64,000 nt of DNA from an uncultured Acetobacteraceae bacterium (GTDB lineage: Bacteria; Pseudomonadota; Alphaproteobacteria; Acetobacterales; Acetobacteraceae): the NCBI GenBank assembly GCA_903918315.1, contig CAIXEA010000022.1, forward strand, positions 27,189 through 91,188, in the 5' to 3' direction. The notes under the pieces are model-generated. The model made no database searches. It was not told where the DNA came from and saw only the letters and a list, made by a program, of their open reading frames with translations. The stretch's first letter is position 1; the number at the start of each line of letters is the position of its first letter. Position numbers and translations under genes: made by a program. Shown one piece after another: positions 17,602-27,800 of the stretch.

Positions 17602-18528
17602 TTAGCCCGCCAGCGGCGTATCGACGATCGCCAGCGGGGTCCCGGTCGAGACAAGGCTGACCCGAGCGACCCCGAGATAGGTCTTCAACTCAGCCGCGGG
17701 CACCGGCATCGGGCCCGGACCCTTCGCCACGCCGGGCGTGCCTTGCGGGAAAGCGGTTGATCGCGCGGTGTGGAACGCCACGTGCCCCTCGACCTTCTGC
17801 ATCACCTGGTGGATATGGCCATTCAGCACCGTCACTGATCCGAAGCGTTTCAGATAGGTCAGCGCCTGGGCCCCGTCGGCCGTGCCCCAGCCCCAGTCCT
17901 GATACGCGATCCAAAGCGGCACATGGGCAAAGATCACGATCGGTGTACTGGCGCTCAGGCCTTTCACGTCCTTTTCCAGCCATTCCAGCTGCGCCCCGCC
18001 GAGCGAGCCGAGGCCGGTGCCCTGCAGGTTGATCACATTCACCAGCCCGATGAAATGAACGCCATGTGCATTGAAGCTGTACCAGCCGTCTCCCTTGGTG
18101 CCCTTGCCATAGCGGTGGAGGTAGCTCTTGCGGTCCTCCTCCAACACATCGTGCTCACCCGGGACGGTGTAGATCGGCAGGCGCGTGGCTTTGAGCAGCT
18201 GCGCCCCGGTGTCGAATTCTTCGGGCTTCGACAGATGGGTGATGTCGCCCGTGTGGATCAGGAAGGATGGCTTCTCGGTCTGCATCGTCAATGCGTTCAG
18301 CGCTTGCTGGAAGGTGCCGGTCACGGCGGTATTGACCGGCTTATTGAAGCCCAGATGGCTATCGCTGACCTGCGCGAAGGTGAAGCCCGGCGTTGTCGCG
18401 GCCTCGGCCGAACCGATGAGATGCGAGCGTGGGATACCGCCCGCGACGCTCCAGAGCATGGTGGCGCCGGCCCAGGTCATGCAGCGCAGAAAGCCGCGCC
18501 GATCGTGATTGTCGGGTTGGTCGGTCAT
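17602..18528 (-). CDS. Tat-exported metallophosphoesterase
   Basis: A 308-residue protein with a twin-arginine signal (DRRGFLRCM at 9-17) and a hydrophobic stretch, cleaved probably after AEA near 43. The calcineurin-like blocks follow: D56-x-H58 (SDSH), GD at 94-95, GEHD at 124-127, a His in IFAHVPLW, and GHIH. The third block is GEHD instead of the usual GNHD, so a glutamate stands where most members have a metal-binding asparagine. It should act folded in the periplasm. It is the first gene downstream of a promoter whose two boxes match those of the sigma factor gene. Confidence 0.85.
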   Translation of the reverse strand: MTDQPDNHDRRGFLRCMTWAGATMLWSVAGGIPRSHLIGSAEAATTPGFTFAQVSDSHLGFNKPVNTAVTGTFQQALNALTMQTEKPSFLIHTGDITHLSKPEEFDTGAQLLKATRLPIYTVPGEHDVLEEDRKSYLHRYGKGTKGDGWYSFNAHGVHFIGLVNVINLQGTGLGSLGGAQLEWLEKDVKGLSASTPIVIFAHVPLWIAYQDWGWGTADGAQALTYLKRFGSVTVLNGHIHQVMQKVEGHVAFHTARSTAFPQGTPGVAKGPGPMPVPAAELKTYLGVARVSLVSTGTPLAIVDTPLAG

Positions 18529-18574
18529 GGATGTGTCCTCGGTTCGGGGTCCGCCACGCGGCCCTTCCAACCGC

Positions 18575-18604
18575 CATTACCGGGATGGCCGGGCGCCTAT
18601 TCCC
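18575..18604 (-). promoter_or_regulatory. ECF-type promoter of the phosphoesterase-cupredoxin genes
   Basis: Read on the minus strand, GGGAATA (18604-18598), a 17-nt spacer and GTAATG (18580-18575). The start codon of the phosphoesterase lies 46 nt further on. The same two boxes with the same spacing occur in the opposite direction before the sigma factor gene. The -35 box resembles GGAA-type ECF promoters. Confidence 0.65.
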
Positions 18605-18628
18605 GCCGTCAGGAATTTTTATTCGGCC

Positions 18629-18658
18629 GGGAATAAGGCGCCGCGTTCCGGGGTAATG
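18629..18658 (+). promoter_or_regulatory. ECF-type autoregulated promoter of the sigma factor gene
   Basis: GGGAATA (18629-18635), 17 nt, then GTAATG (18653-18658), identical in both boxes and in spacing to the divergent promoter at 18575-18604. The sigma gene begins 25 nt later. Autoregulation by the encoded ECF factor is the simplest reading. Confidence 0.65.
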
Positions 18659-18683
18659 TGGGTGTGACAAAGGAAAAGCGGAC

Positions 18684-19235
18684 TTGGCTCTCGACGATCG
18701 CAAACGGCGGTTTGAAGTGCTCGCGCTCCCGCATCTCGATGCGGCGTTCAATCTTGCCCGCTGGCTGGCTGGTAACACGACCGACGCCGAGGATGTGGTG
18801 CAGGACGCCTATCTGCGCGCTTACCGTTATTTCAGCAGCTTCCAGGGCGGTGATTTCCGTGTCTGGCTGCTCGGCATCGTGCGGAACTGTTTCATCGACT
18901 GGGTCAGGGAAAACCGCTCCGGCCGCATGCTGTTTCAGGCCGAACCCAACGCGGCCGAAGTGGAAACGGTGTGGACCGCCACCCCGCCCGATCCGGAAGC
19001 CTTGCTGCTCGAAACCCTCGACAGTCAAACACTCGAACGCATGATGGCGCATCTGCCGTTGGAATATCGAGAGATCCTGTTGCTGCGTGAGGTTGAGGAT
19101 TTGTCTTATAAGGAGATTGCCACGATCACCACGACCCCCATTGGCACCGTCATGTCGCGCCTGTCGCGGGCCCGGCTCGCCTTGCGCAAGCTATGGCTGG
19201 GCGCGGAAACCAAGGAGGCCAGTCATGTCCTGTGA
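18684..19235 (+). CDS. ECF-family RNA polymerase sigma factor
   Basis: A 183-residue sigma70 factor of the extracytoplasmic-function type with only regions 2 and 4. Region 2 covers about residues 15-82 (TDAEDVVQDAYLRAYRYF for the core-binding helix, then FRVWLLGIVRN). Region 4 covers about 122-172 with the helix-turn-helix LSYKEIATITTTPIGTVMSRL. The reading frame has no ATG or GTG before its first conserved residues; the TTG at 18684, with AAAGGA nine bases upstream, is the likely start. It overlaps the anti-sigma gene by 11 nt, so the pair is co-translated. Confidence 0.93.
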   Translation: MALDDRKRRFEVLALPHLDAAFNLARWLAGNTTDAEDVVQDAYLRAYRYFSSFQGGDFRVWLLGIVRNCFIDWVRENRSGRMLFQAEPNAAEVETVWTATPPDPEALLLETLDSQTLERMMAHLPLEYREILLLREVEDLSYKEIATITTTPIGTVMSRLSRARLALRKLWLGAETKEASHVL

Positions 19236-19980
19236 GCGCATGCGGCCCCTGTTGGTTCGGCTGGCCGACGGCGCCTTGCCCCAGCCCCGCCGCTATTTCG
19301 TTGCCCGCCACGCCGCCCATTGCAGCCAGTGCGCGGCGCGGCTTGATGAATTATGCGCGATCAGGACCATGTTGCGCACCAAGCTGCCTACTCACCGCGC
19401 GCCACCCGGCCTGGCGTCGCGCATCGTGGCGGCCTTGCCGCGCGAGACCCCGCCGGCGCCCAGTCGGCCGTGGTTCCGTATTCCGGCCTTCGGTATCGCC
19501 AGCAGCGGCATGTTCGGCGCGCTGGCCGGCATCGCACTCACCCTGGTCCTGCTGCATGATGGCGGGCGGGACGACCCGACGCTCCGGAACCTCATTGGCG
19601 GGCATGTTCGTTCGTTGATGGCCGAGCACCTGATGGATGTCGCGACCAGCGACCGCCATACGGTGAAACCCTGGCTGTCCGCGCGGCTGGATGTCTCGCC
19701 CCCGGTGCGCGACCTCGCGGATGTCGGGTTTCCCTTGCTCGGCGGGCGGTTGGAGTATGTGGACGGGCATAAGGGGGCGGCGGTTGTCTATCGCCGGGCG
19801 CAGCATATCATCAATCTCTTCGCCTGGGCGGACGCGGGCCCGAACACCGGTTTCCGCGAACAGGCGCAGCAGGGATTCAACGTCGTGTCCTGGCGCGCGG
19901 GAGGGATCGCGTATCATGCGGTATCCGACGTCAATAGCGATGAACTCGCCGCCTTCGCCCGGCTTGTCGGGGGCACCTGA
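19225..19980 (+). CDS. zinc-type anti-sigma factor, single-span membrane protein
   Basis: A 251-residue protein. The N-terminal cytoplasmic part has the anti-sigma zinc motif H29-x3-C33-x2-C36, which grips ECF sigma factors and can respond to redox change. One membrane span lies at about 90-112, followed by a periplasmic domain of about 135 residues with the block FPLLGGRLEYVDG seen in many such regulators. A periplasmic signal would release the sigma factor encoded just upstream. It overlaps the sigma gene by 11 nt and the downstream GH15 gene by about 40 nt. Confidence 0.88.
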   Translation: MSCERMRPLLVRLADGALPQPRRYFVARHAAHCSQCAARLDELCAIRTMLRTKLPTHRAPPGLASRIVAALPRETPPAPSRPWFRIPAFGIASSGMFGALAGIALTLVLLHDGGRDDPTLRNLIGGHVRSLMAEHLMDVATSDRHTVKPWLSARLDVSPPVRDLADVGFPLLGGRLEYVDGHKGAAVVYRRAQHIINLFAWADAGPNTGFREQAQQGFNVVSWRAGGIAYHAVSDVNSDELAAFARLVGGT

Positions 19981-21736
19981 TCCGCTCCCGATTGCCGACT
20001 ATGCCCTGCTCGGCGACTGCCAATCGGCCGCCCTGGTGGGAAAATCGGGTTCCATCGACTGGTTGTGCTGGCCGCGCTTCGACAGCCCGGCCTGTTTCGC
20101 CGCCTTGCTTGGCACGTCAGAGCACGGCCGCTGGTTGATTGCGCCGGATCTGCCCATTCGCGCCACAACCCGTGCCTACCGCCCCGAGACCATGGTGCTG
20201 GAGACCCTGTTCACCACGGATCAGGGCACGGTGGTGCTGATCGATTTCATGGTGCCCGGCGGGTCATCCGTGGTTCGCATCGTCGAAGGCCGCACCGGCA
20301 CGGTGCCGATGACCTGCGAGCTGGTGCTGCGCTTCGATTACGGCGCCACCATTCCCTGGGTGACGCGCCTGGCCGCGGGCGACGGCCTGCATGCGGTGGC
20401 CGGTCCGGATCAGGTCGTCCTTCAGGCCGATACGCCCATGCATGGGGAGGGTATGACGAGCGTCGCCCGGTTTACGGCGCGGCCTGGCGCGCGGGTCCGG
20501 TTCGTTCTGACCCATGCCGCCGCGCACGCGGCACAGCCGGTGCCGCCGGACGCCGATGCCGCCTTGGCGGAGGTCGAAGCGTTCTGGCGGGATTGGTCGT
20601 CGCGCGGAACCTATCGCGGGCCCTGGCGGGCCATGGTTGAGCGGTCGTTGTTGACGCTGAAGGCACTCAGCCATACCGAGACCGGCGGCATCATCGCCGC
20701 GCCCACGACATCCCTGCCGGAATGGCCCGGGGGGGAGCGCAACTGGGATTACCGCTTCTGCTGGCTGCGTGACGCCAGCCTGACGCTGCGCGCGCTGATG
20801 CGCGCCGGCCATCGGGAGGAGGCCACAGCCTGGGGCGGCTGGCTCCGCCGTGTGATCGCCGGCGCCCCCGCCCAGATGCACACACTATATGGACTGGCCG
20901 GTGAGCGTGCCTTCGGCGAGCGCACGATCCCCTGGCTCCCGGGATACGGCGGTGCCCGCCCTGTACGGGTCGGCAATGGGGCCGCGGATCAGTTGCAACT
21001 CGATATCTTCGGGGAACTGATGGAGGCCTTGTTCCAGGAAGCGAGAACCGGTCTGTTTCCGCCGGGACAAAGCTGGCCGCTTCAGGTGGCCCTGATCGAG
21101 CATCTGGAGACGGTCTGGCACCGGCCCGATGAGGGGATTTGGGAAGTCAGAGGTGGCCAACAGTTGTTCACCTTCTCCAAAGTGATGGCCTGGGTGGCGG
21201 TGGATCGGGCGCTGCATGGCGCGGCGGCATTTGGGCTACCAGCCCCGCTTGAACGGTGGCGTGCGCTCCGGTCCACGATCCATGACGATGTTCTGCGGCA
21301 CGGTTTCAATCGCGCGAAGGGCTGCTTTACCCAGGTCTATGGCGGTGACGCCCTGGACGCCAGCTTGTTGCTGTTGCCCCTGGTGGGCTTTTTGCCGGCC
21401 CATGATCCCCGGATCACGGACACGGTGGCGGCCATTGAGCGGGAGCTGATGGTGGATGGATTGGTGCTGCGCTATCGCTCGGCGGATGGATTGCCGAACG
21501 GGGAGGGGGTGTTTCTCGCGTGCAGCTTCTGGTTCGTGGACAATCTGATCCTGCAAGGACGGAAAGCGGACGCGCATGCGATGTTCTCCCGTCTGGTCGC
21601 GCTGGCCAACGACGTCGGGCTGATGGCGGAGGAATATGATCCGATCAACCATCGGATGCTGGGCAATTTCCCGCAGGCGTTTTCCCACCTGGCCCTTGTG
21701 AATACCGCGCTGAACCTGGAATCACGCGCCCGTTGA
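19940..21736 (+). CDS. glycoside hydrolase family 15 protein (glucoamylase/trehalase-like)
   Basis: A 598-residue protein with no signal peptide. The N-terminal beta domain starts IADYALLGDCQSAALV and SIDWLCWPRFDSP. The (alpha/alpha)6 catalytic barrel has the family block GGERNWDYRFCWLRDA near 262-277 and ends with EEYDP and NFPQAFSHLALV, where the catalytic glutamates are expected. Relatives hydrolyse alpha-glucosides including trehalose; the exact substrate is not clear. The start at 19940 lies inside the anti-sigma gene and lacks a good ribosome site, so translation is probably coupled. A TTG at 19964 is an alternative. Its 3' end overlaps the convergent RND gene by 15 nt. Confidence 0.85.
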   Translation: MNSPPSPGLSGAPDPLPIADYALLGDCQSAALVGKSGSIDWLCWPRFDSPACFAALLGTSEHGRWLIAPDLPIRATTRAYRPETMVLETLFTTDQGTVVLIDFMVPGGSSVVRIVEGRTGTVPMTCELVLRFDYGATIPWVTRLAAGDGLHAVAGPDQVVLQADTPMHGEGMTSVARFTARPGARVRFVLTHAAAHAAQPVPPDADAALAEVEAFWRDWSSRGTYRGPWRAMVERSLLTLKALSHTETGGIIAAPTTSLPEWPGGERNWDYRFCWLRDASLTLRALMRAGHREEATAWGGWLRRVIAGAPAQMHTLYGLAGERAFGERTIPWLPGYGGARPVRVGNGAADQLQLDIFGELMEALFQEARTGLFPPGQSWPLQVALIEHLETVWHRPDEGIWEVRGGQQLFTFSKVMAWVAVDRALHGAAAFGLPAPLERWRALRSTIHDDVLRHGFNRAKGCFTQVYGGDALDASLLLLPLVGFLPAHDPRITDTVAAIERELMVDGLVLRYRSADGLPNGEGVFLACSFWFVDNLILQGRKADAHAMFSRLVALANDVGLMAEEYDPINHRMLGNFPQAFSHLALVNTALNLESRAR

Positions 21737-24700
21737 AGGCGCCACGATCGCCTTACGATGCCCGCCGAAGCGGCTCGCGAGCCGTTCCAAAGCGAGATAA
21801 ACAACCGGGGTCGTGTAGAGCGTCAGCATTTGCGACACGATCAATCCGCCCACGATGGAAATGCCGAGCGGACGACGCAGTTCGGCCCCCGTCCCGAATG
21901 CCAGCGCCAGCGGCAAGGCGCCCAGCAGGGCGGCCAGTGTTGTCATCATGATCGGCCGGAATCGCTCCAGGCAGGCGGCGTGGATGGCGTCGAAGGGGGT
22001 CATGCCGTGCAGGCGCTCCGCCTCCAGCGCGAAGTCGATCATCATGATGGCATTCTTTTTCACGATGCCCATCAATAGGATGATGCCGATCATACCCATG
22101 ATCGAGAGATCGGTTCCGGTGAGCCAGAGCGCGAGCAGGGCCCCCAGACCCGCGGAAGGCAGCGTCGAGATGATCGTGATCGGATGCAGCAGGCTCTCAT
22201 ACAGCACGCCCAGAACGATATAGATCGAGAACAGCGCCGCCGCGATCAGCACCGGTTGGGATTTAAGGGATTTCTGCAGCCACTGGGCGTTGCCCGCGAA
22301 TTCGGTGCGAACCGAGGCCGGCATACGCAGGTCCAAGGCGGCCTTTTCCACCGCGTCCTGGGCATCGCCCTGTGCCATGCCGGGCGCGAGATTGAAACTC
22401 AGTGTCGCGGCCGGGAATTGCCCCTGATGGCGGACGGCCAGGGCCTGGGTCCCACGCTCGAACGTCGCAACCGCGGAGAGCGGAACCTGACGCCCGGAGG
22501 ACGCGCTCACATAGAGTCGGCTCAGCAGAGAAGGGTCTGCTTGCAGGGCCGGGTCCACCTCCAGCACGACCTTGTACTGGTTGCGCTGGGCATAGATGGT
22601 CGACACCTGCCGTTGGGCATAAGCGTTGTTCAACGCATTATCGATCGCCACCGTGCTGACGCCCAGGCGGGACGCGGCCTCCCGGTCGATGGTCACGTTG
22701 ATCTGTGGGCCGGCGCGGTCCTGGTCAGAGCTGATATCGGTGATGCCCGGGGTTGCCTGGAGTTTTTCCTCCAGCTTCAACGCCCAGATGCGCAGATCAG
22801 CGACGTCGGGGGCGATCAGCGCGTATTGAAACTGGGACCCGCCCTGCCGACCGCCGCCGCGCAAATCCTGGGCGGAGAACAGAAAAGTCTGCATGCCCCC
22901 CATTCGTCCCAGAGCCGGGCGCAATCGGGCGATCACGTCCTCTGACGAGAGCCCGCGCTCTTTAAGAGGTTTCAGATTGACCGTCAGGGAACCGCGGTTC
23001 AGCGAACTCCATCCGCTCGAAACGCCCACTGTCGAGGCCACGCTCGCGACCGCCGGATCGGCCAGCAGGATATCGACGACCGCCTTTTGCTTGTCCTCCA
23101 TGGCCTGGAAGGAAACATCGGGGTCTGCCTGAGTCGAACCGACCAGGATGCCGGTGTCTTGCAAGGGCATGAACCCTTTGGGGACCACGCCATACAGGCG
23201 CACAGTCAGCGCGACCGTGAGGACGACGATCAGAAGCATGAAGACCGGGCTTGCCAGGGCCCAGCCGAGCGTTCGCGCATACAGTCTCTGCGCCCCGCTC
23301 AGGACCCAGTCCACTCCCCGCCAGAACAGACCGGGCCGGATGTCCGCCGTTGGGGTGGTCATGTAGCGGCCGCAAATCATCGGCGTCAGCGTCAGCGATA
23401 CGACGGCCGAGATCGCGATGGCCATGGTCAGCGTCATCGCGAATTCGTGGAACAGGCGTCCCAAAATCCCGCCCATGAAGATCAGCGGGATGAACACCGC
23501 CACCAGCGACAGGCTGATCGACAGCACGGTGAAGCCGATCTGCCGCGAGCCCAGCAGCGCGGCCCGCAGCGGGGGCTCTCCGCGCTCCATGTGCCGGACG
23601 ATATTCTCAATCATGACGATGGCATCATCGACGACGAAACCGACCGAAATCGTAAGGGCCATCAAGGAGAAATTGTCGATCGCAAAGCCCATCGCCCACA
23701 TGGCCGCGATCGTGCCGCTGAGTGACAGCGGCACGGTCACCGCCGCCGCCATCGTGGGCACCAGCCTGCGCATGAACAGCAGCACCACCAGCAGCACCAG
23801 GACGATGGTGATCAGCAGCGTCCATTGCACATCGTTGACGCTGGCCCGGATGGTCGCGGTGCGGTCGCTGATGACGGTGACCTGAATGTCGTTGGGCAGC
23901 CACTCCAGCAATTGCGGCATCAGCGCCCGGATATGGTCCACCGTCTCGATGACGTTGGCCCCCGACTCCTTTGTGATCGTCAGCAGGATGGCCGGCTGTT
24001 TGCCGTTCCAGGCCGCGAGGCGGACATTGGCCACACTGTTGATGACCGTCGCCACGTCCGACAGGCGCAGGATCGCGCCGTTGCCGGCTTTGACGATCAG
24101 CGGCGCGTATTCCCGGGCCTGCGAGATTTGGCTGTTGAGCGCGATTCCTTCGGCATGGGAGGCGCTCTGGAAACCGCCAAGCGCGCCGATGGTGTTGGCG
24201 CCCCGGATGGCCGTGTAGACGTCCTGCGCCCCCAGACCCGCCGCGGCCAGCCGCACCGGATCGAGGGCCACGCGCACCGCTGGTTTTTCAGCCCCGTTGA
24301 CGGTGACCTGGGCCACGCCTTCCGCCTGCGACAGGCGCTGCGCCAGGATGGTGTCGGCGGCGTCGTAAATCTGCGCGGTCGTCAAGGTTTCCGACGACAA
24401 GGCAATCGTCATGATCGGTGCGTCGGCCGGGTTGAATTTTCGATAATACGGGCGGGTCGGCAGGTCCGACGGCAGATCGGTGGTGGCCGCGTTGATCGCC
24501 GCCTGCACGTCGTGCGCGGCGCCGTTGATATCGCGGTCGATGTCGAACTGAATGACGATGGAGGTGTTGCCGATAACCGAGGTCGAGGTGATCTCGGTCA
24601 CGCCCGGTATCTCCCCCAGGCGGCGTTCCAACGGCGCGGCTACCGAGTTCGCCATCGTTTCGGGATCAGCGCCGGGACGGCCGGCGATGACGACGATGGT

Positions 24701-24829
24701 GGGGATGTCGATGGATGGCAGGGCGGCGACCGGCAAAAACCGATAGGCGACCGCCCCGGTCAGGAACAACCCGATCGAGAGCAGAATCGTCGCGACCGGC
24801 CGGGCGATAAAAGGGGCGGAGACGTTCAT
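21722..24829 (-). CDS. RND multidrug efflux pump subunit, MdtC-like
   Basis: A 1035-residue RND transporter with twelve expected membrane spans and two large periplasmic loops. The start (FIARPVATILLSIGLFLTG), the proton-relay pair in SVGFVVDDAIVMIEN, and the lysine in GIVKKNAIMMIDF of helix 10 are all present. It is the second RND gene in the operon, overlapping the first by 4 nt. In E. coli MdtB and MdtC form a mixed B2C trimer, and this pair likely does the same. It exports bile-salt-like or drug-like compounds with the adaptor and outer membrane channel encoded upstream. Confidence 0.92.
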   Translation of the reverse strand: MNVSAPFIARPVATILLSIGLFLTGAVAYRFLPVAALPSIDIPTIVVIAGRPGADPETMANSVAAPLERRLGEIPGVTEITSTSVIGNTSIVIQFDIDRDINGAAHDVQAAINAATTDLPSDLPTRPYYRKFNPADAPIMTIALSSETLTTAQIYDAADTILAQRLSQAEGVAQVTVNGAEKPAVRVALDPVRLAAAGLGAQDVYTAIRGANTIGALGGFQSASHAEGIALNSQISQAREYAPLIVKAGNGAILRLSDVATVINSVANVRLAAWNGKQPAILLTITKESGANVIETVDHIRALMPQLLEWLPNDIQVTVISDRTATIRASVNDVQWTLLITIVLVLLVVLLFMRRLVPTMAAAVTVPLSLSGTIAAMWAMGFAIDNFSLMALTISVGFVVDDAIVMIENIVRHMERGEPPLRAALLGSRQIGFTVLSISLSLVAVFIPLIFMGGILGRLFHEFAMTLTMAIAISAVVSLTLTPMICGRYMTTPTADIRPGLFWRGVDWVLSGAQRLYARTLGWALASPVFMLLIVVLTVALTVRLYGVVPKGFMPLQDTGILVGSTQADPDVSFQAMEDKQKAVVDILLADPAVASVASTVGVSSGWSSLNRGSLTVNLKPLKERGLSSEDVIARLRPALGRMGGMQTFLFSAQDLRGGGRQGGSQFQYALIAPDVADLRIWALKLEEKLQATPGITDISSDQDRAGPQINVTIDREAASRLGVSTVAIDNALNNAYAQRQVSTIYAQRNQYKVVLEVDPALQADPSLLSRLYVSASSGRQVPLSAVATFERGTQALAVRHQGQFPAATLSFNLAPGMAQGDAQDAVEKAALDLRMPASVRTEFAGNAQWLQKSLKSQPVLIAAALFSIYIVLGVLYESLLHPITIISTLPSAGLGALLALWLTGTDLSIMGMIGIILLMGIVKKNAIMMIDFALEAERLHGMTPFDAIHAACLERFRPIMMTTLAALLGALPLALAFGTGAELRRPLGISIVGGLIVSQMLTLYTTPVVYLALERLASRFGGHRKAIVAPSTGA

Positions 24830-27800
24830 TCCGCCGCCACCGCCGGCGCGGCCCGATCCGTGCCCCCAAACCGGATGCGCAGCCGCTCAAACGCCAGATA
24901 GATGATCGGTGTCGTGTAGAGCGTCAGGAACTGCGACAGCAGCAGGCCGCCGATGATGGTGATCCCCAGCGGCCGCCGTAGCTCCGACCCCGCGCCATGG
25001 CCAAGCACCAAGGGGAGGGCGCCCAGCAGCGCCGCCATGGTGGTCATCATGATGGGGCGAAAGCGCAGCAGGCAGGCCTCCCACATTGCATCCTCGGGGG
25101 ATTTGCCGTGGACGCGCTCCGCCTCCAGTGCGAAGTCAACCATCATGATGGCGTTCTTCTTCACGATGCCCATCAGCAGCACGATCCCAACCAGGGCGAC
25201 CAGTGACAGGTCAATGCCGCAGACCATCAGGGCCAGCAGCGCCCCGATGCCGGCAGAGGGCAGGGTGGACAGGATCGTCACCGGGTGGATCCAGCTTTCG
25301 TACAGCACCCCCAATACGATGTAGATCACCACCAGAGCGGCCAGGATCAGCCAGGGTTCGGCGGCGAGCGAGCTTTGGAACTCCGCCGCGTCGCCCGCGT
25401 AGCTGCCGGTGATGGTCGCTGGCAGGCCGATATCCTTCTCCGCCTGCGCCACCGCCTGCACCGCATGGCTCAAGGAGAACCCCGGCTCGATGTCGAAGCT
25501 CAGGGTGGCGGATGGGAACTGCTCCTGGTGGGTCAGGACCAGTGGGGCGGTGGTTTTCTCGAACCGGGCGATCGCGGCCAATGGCACCTGGGCGCCGCCG
25601 GTTCCCGGCACCCGCAACAGTTTCAGAACGCCCGGATCGGCTTGCCAGTCCGGGTCAGCTTCCAGCACGACACGGTATTGGTTGGCCTGACCGAAGATGG
25701 TGGAAATCTGGCGTTGTCCGAACGCGTCATACAACGTGTCCTGAATGACCTGCATCGAGACACCCAGCCGCATCGCTGCGTCGCGATCGACATTGATGAA
25801 TGTGCGGAAGCCATTTTCCTGCTGGTCGGAGGCGACGTTGCGCAACTCCGGCAGCGTGGCGAGCCTGGCCAGAAGTTTGGGCGTCCAGGCTGCCAGCTCG
25901 ATCGGGTCGGTGTCCATCAACGTATATTGGAATTGGGTCCGACTGATGCGGGTGCCAATCTGGATGTCTTGCACGGGTTGGAAGAAAGCGGTCAGTCCAG
26001 GGACGCCGGCGATGGCCTGTTCCATGCGGGTGATCACGACGTCGACCGGGTCGCGGTCGCTGACGGGACGCAGCGCGATGGTCAGCCGGCCGGTGTTCGG
26101 TGTCGCGTTGATGGTGCCCGCCCCGACGAATGAGACGACGCCCGTGACGGCGGGATCCTGGCGCACGATCTCCGCCATCTGGGTTTGCATCGCCAACAGG
26201 CGCGGGATGGACACGCTTTCCGATGCCTCGGTCACGGCGATCAGGACACCCGTGTCCTGGCGAGGTAGGAATCCTTTAGGAACAATCAAATACAGGCCAA
26301 TGGTGCCAGCCAGGGTCGCAACACCGACCAGCAGCACGAAGCCTTGATTGCGGAATGCCCAGCCAAGCGTATGCCGATACCCCTGCAAGAGCCGTTCGAA
26401 CCCGGCCTCCCCCCAGCGGCTGAGGAGTCCCGGCCGCTCCTCGGATGCGGGACGCAGGAAGCGGCCACACATCATCGGCGTCAGGGTCAGCGACACGACG
26501 GCCGAGACGATCACCGCGACCGATAATGTGACCGAGAATTCCTTGAACAGCCGCCCCACCACACCGGTCATGAAGAGCAACGGGATAAACACCGCGATCA
26601 ACGAGACCGTCAGGGACACGATGGTGAAGCCGATCTGGGCGGCACCGCGATAGGCGGCTTCGAGGGGTTTCAGGCCTTGCTCGATGTAGCGGACGACGTT
26701 TTCGATCATCACGATCGCATCGTCGACGACGAACCCGCTGGCGATGGTCAGGGCCATCAGGGACAGATTGTCCAGGCCGAACCCCAGCAACTGCATGATG
26801 CCGAAGGTGCCGATCAGCGACAGCGGCAAGGCGATCGCCGGGATGAAGGTGGCACGGGCGGAATGCAGGAAAATGAAGATCACGCCGACCACGAGGACCA
26901 CCGAAAGGGCCAGCGTATATTGGACATCGGCCACGGATGCCCGGATCGTCTCGGTCCGGTCGGTCACGATGGTGAGCCGGATGCCCGAGGGAATAGCCGC
27001 CTGCAGCCGCGGCAGGCCTAGCTTGATCGCTTCGACCGTCGAGACGATGTTGGCGCCCGGCTGGCGCTGAATGTCCAGGACCACCGCTTGCATGCCATCG
27101 TACCGGGCGGCGACCCGGTTGTTTTCGACCCCGGCAACGACATCCCCGACGGCCGAAAGCCGCACCGGCGCATTGTTGCGCCAGGCAATGATCAGGTTCT
27201 GATAGGCAGCCGGGTCGACGAGCTGGTCGTTGGCGCCCAGCGCGAAGCTCTGGCGGGCGCCATCAAACCCGCCCTTGGCGCCATTCACATTGGCGGCGGC
27301 GACGGCGGTGCGAATGTCTTCCATCGCCAGCCCATAAGCGGCGAGGCGAGCAGGATCGATCCTCACCCGGACCGCGGGGCGCATGCCGCCTTGCACGGTG
27401 ACGCGCCCGACGCCCTCGATTTCCGACAATTTCGGCTGCAACAGCGTATCCGCGGCGTCGCTGACCGCATCGACCGGCACGGTGTCCGATGTCAGCGCCA
27501 GGGTCAGGATCGGCGCATCCGCCGGGTTGACCTTCGCATAGACCGGCGGATAGGGCAGGGTGACCGGCAGCGTTCCAGCCGCGGCGTTGATGGCGGCCTG
27601 CACATCCTGGGCCGCCGAATCCATCGACCGCCCGAGCGAGAATTGCAGCGTGATCTGGCTCGTTCCCTCCGCGCTTTGGGAGGTCATGGTCTGTAAACCC
27701 GGGATCTGCCCGAATTGGCGCTCCAGGGAGGCGGTGATGAGTGTCTCCACAACCTCCGGCGCCGCGCCGGGAAGCTGGGTCGTGATCTGGATGGTTGGAA

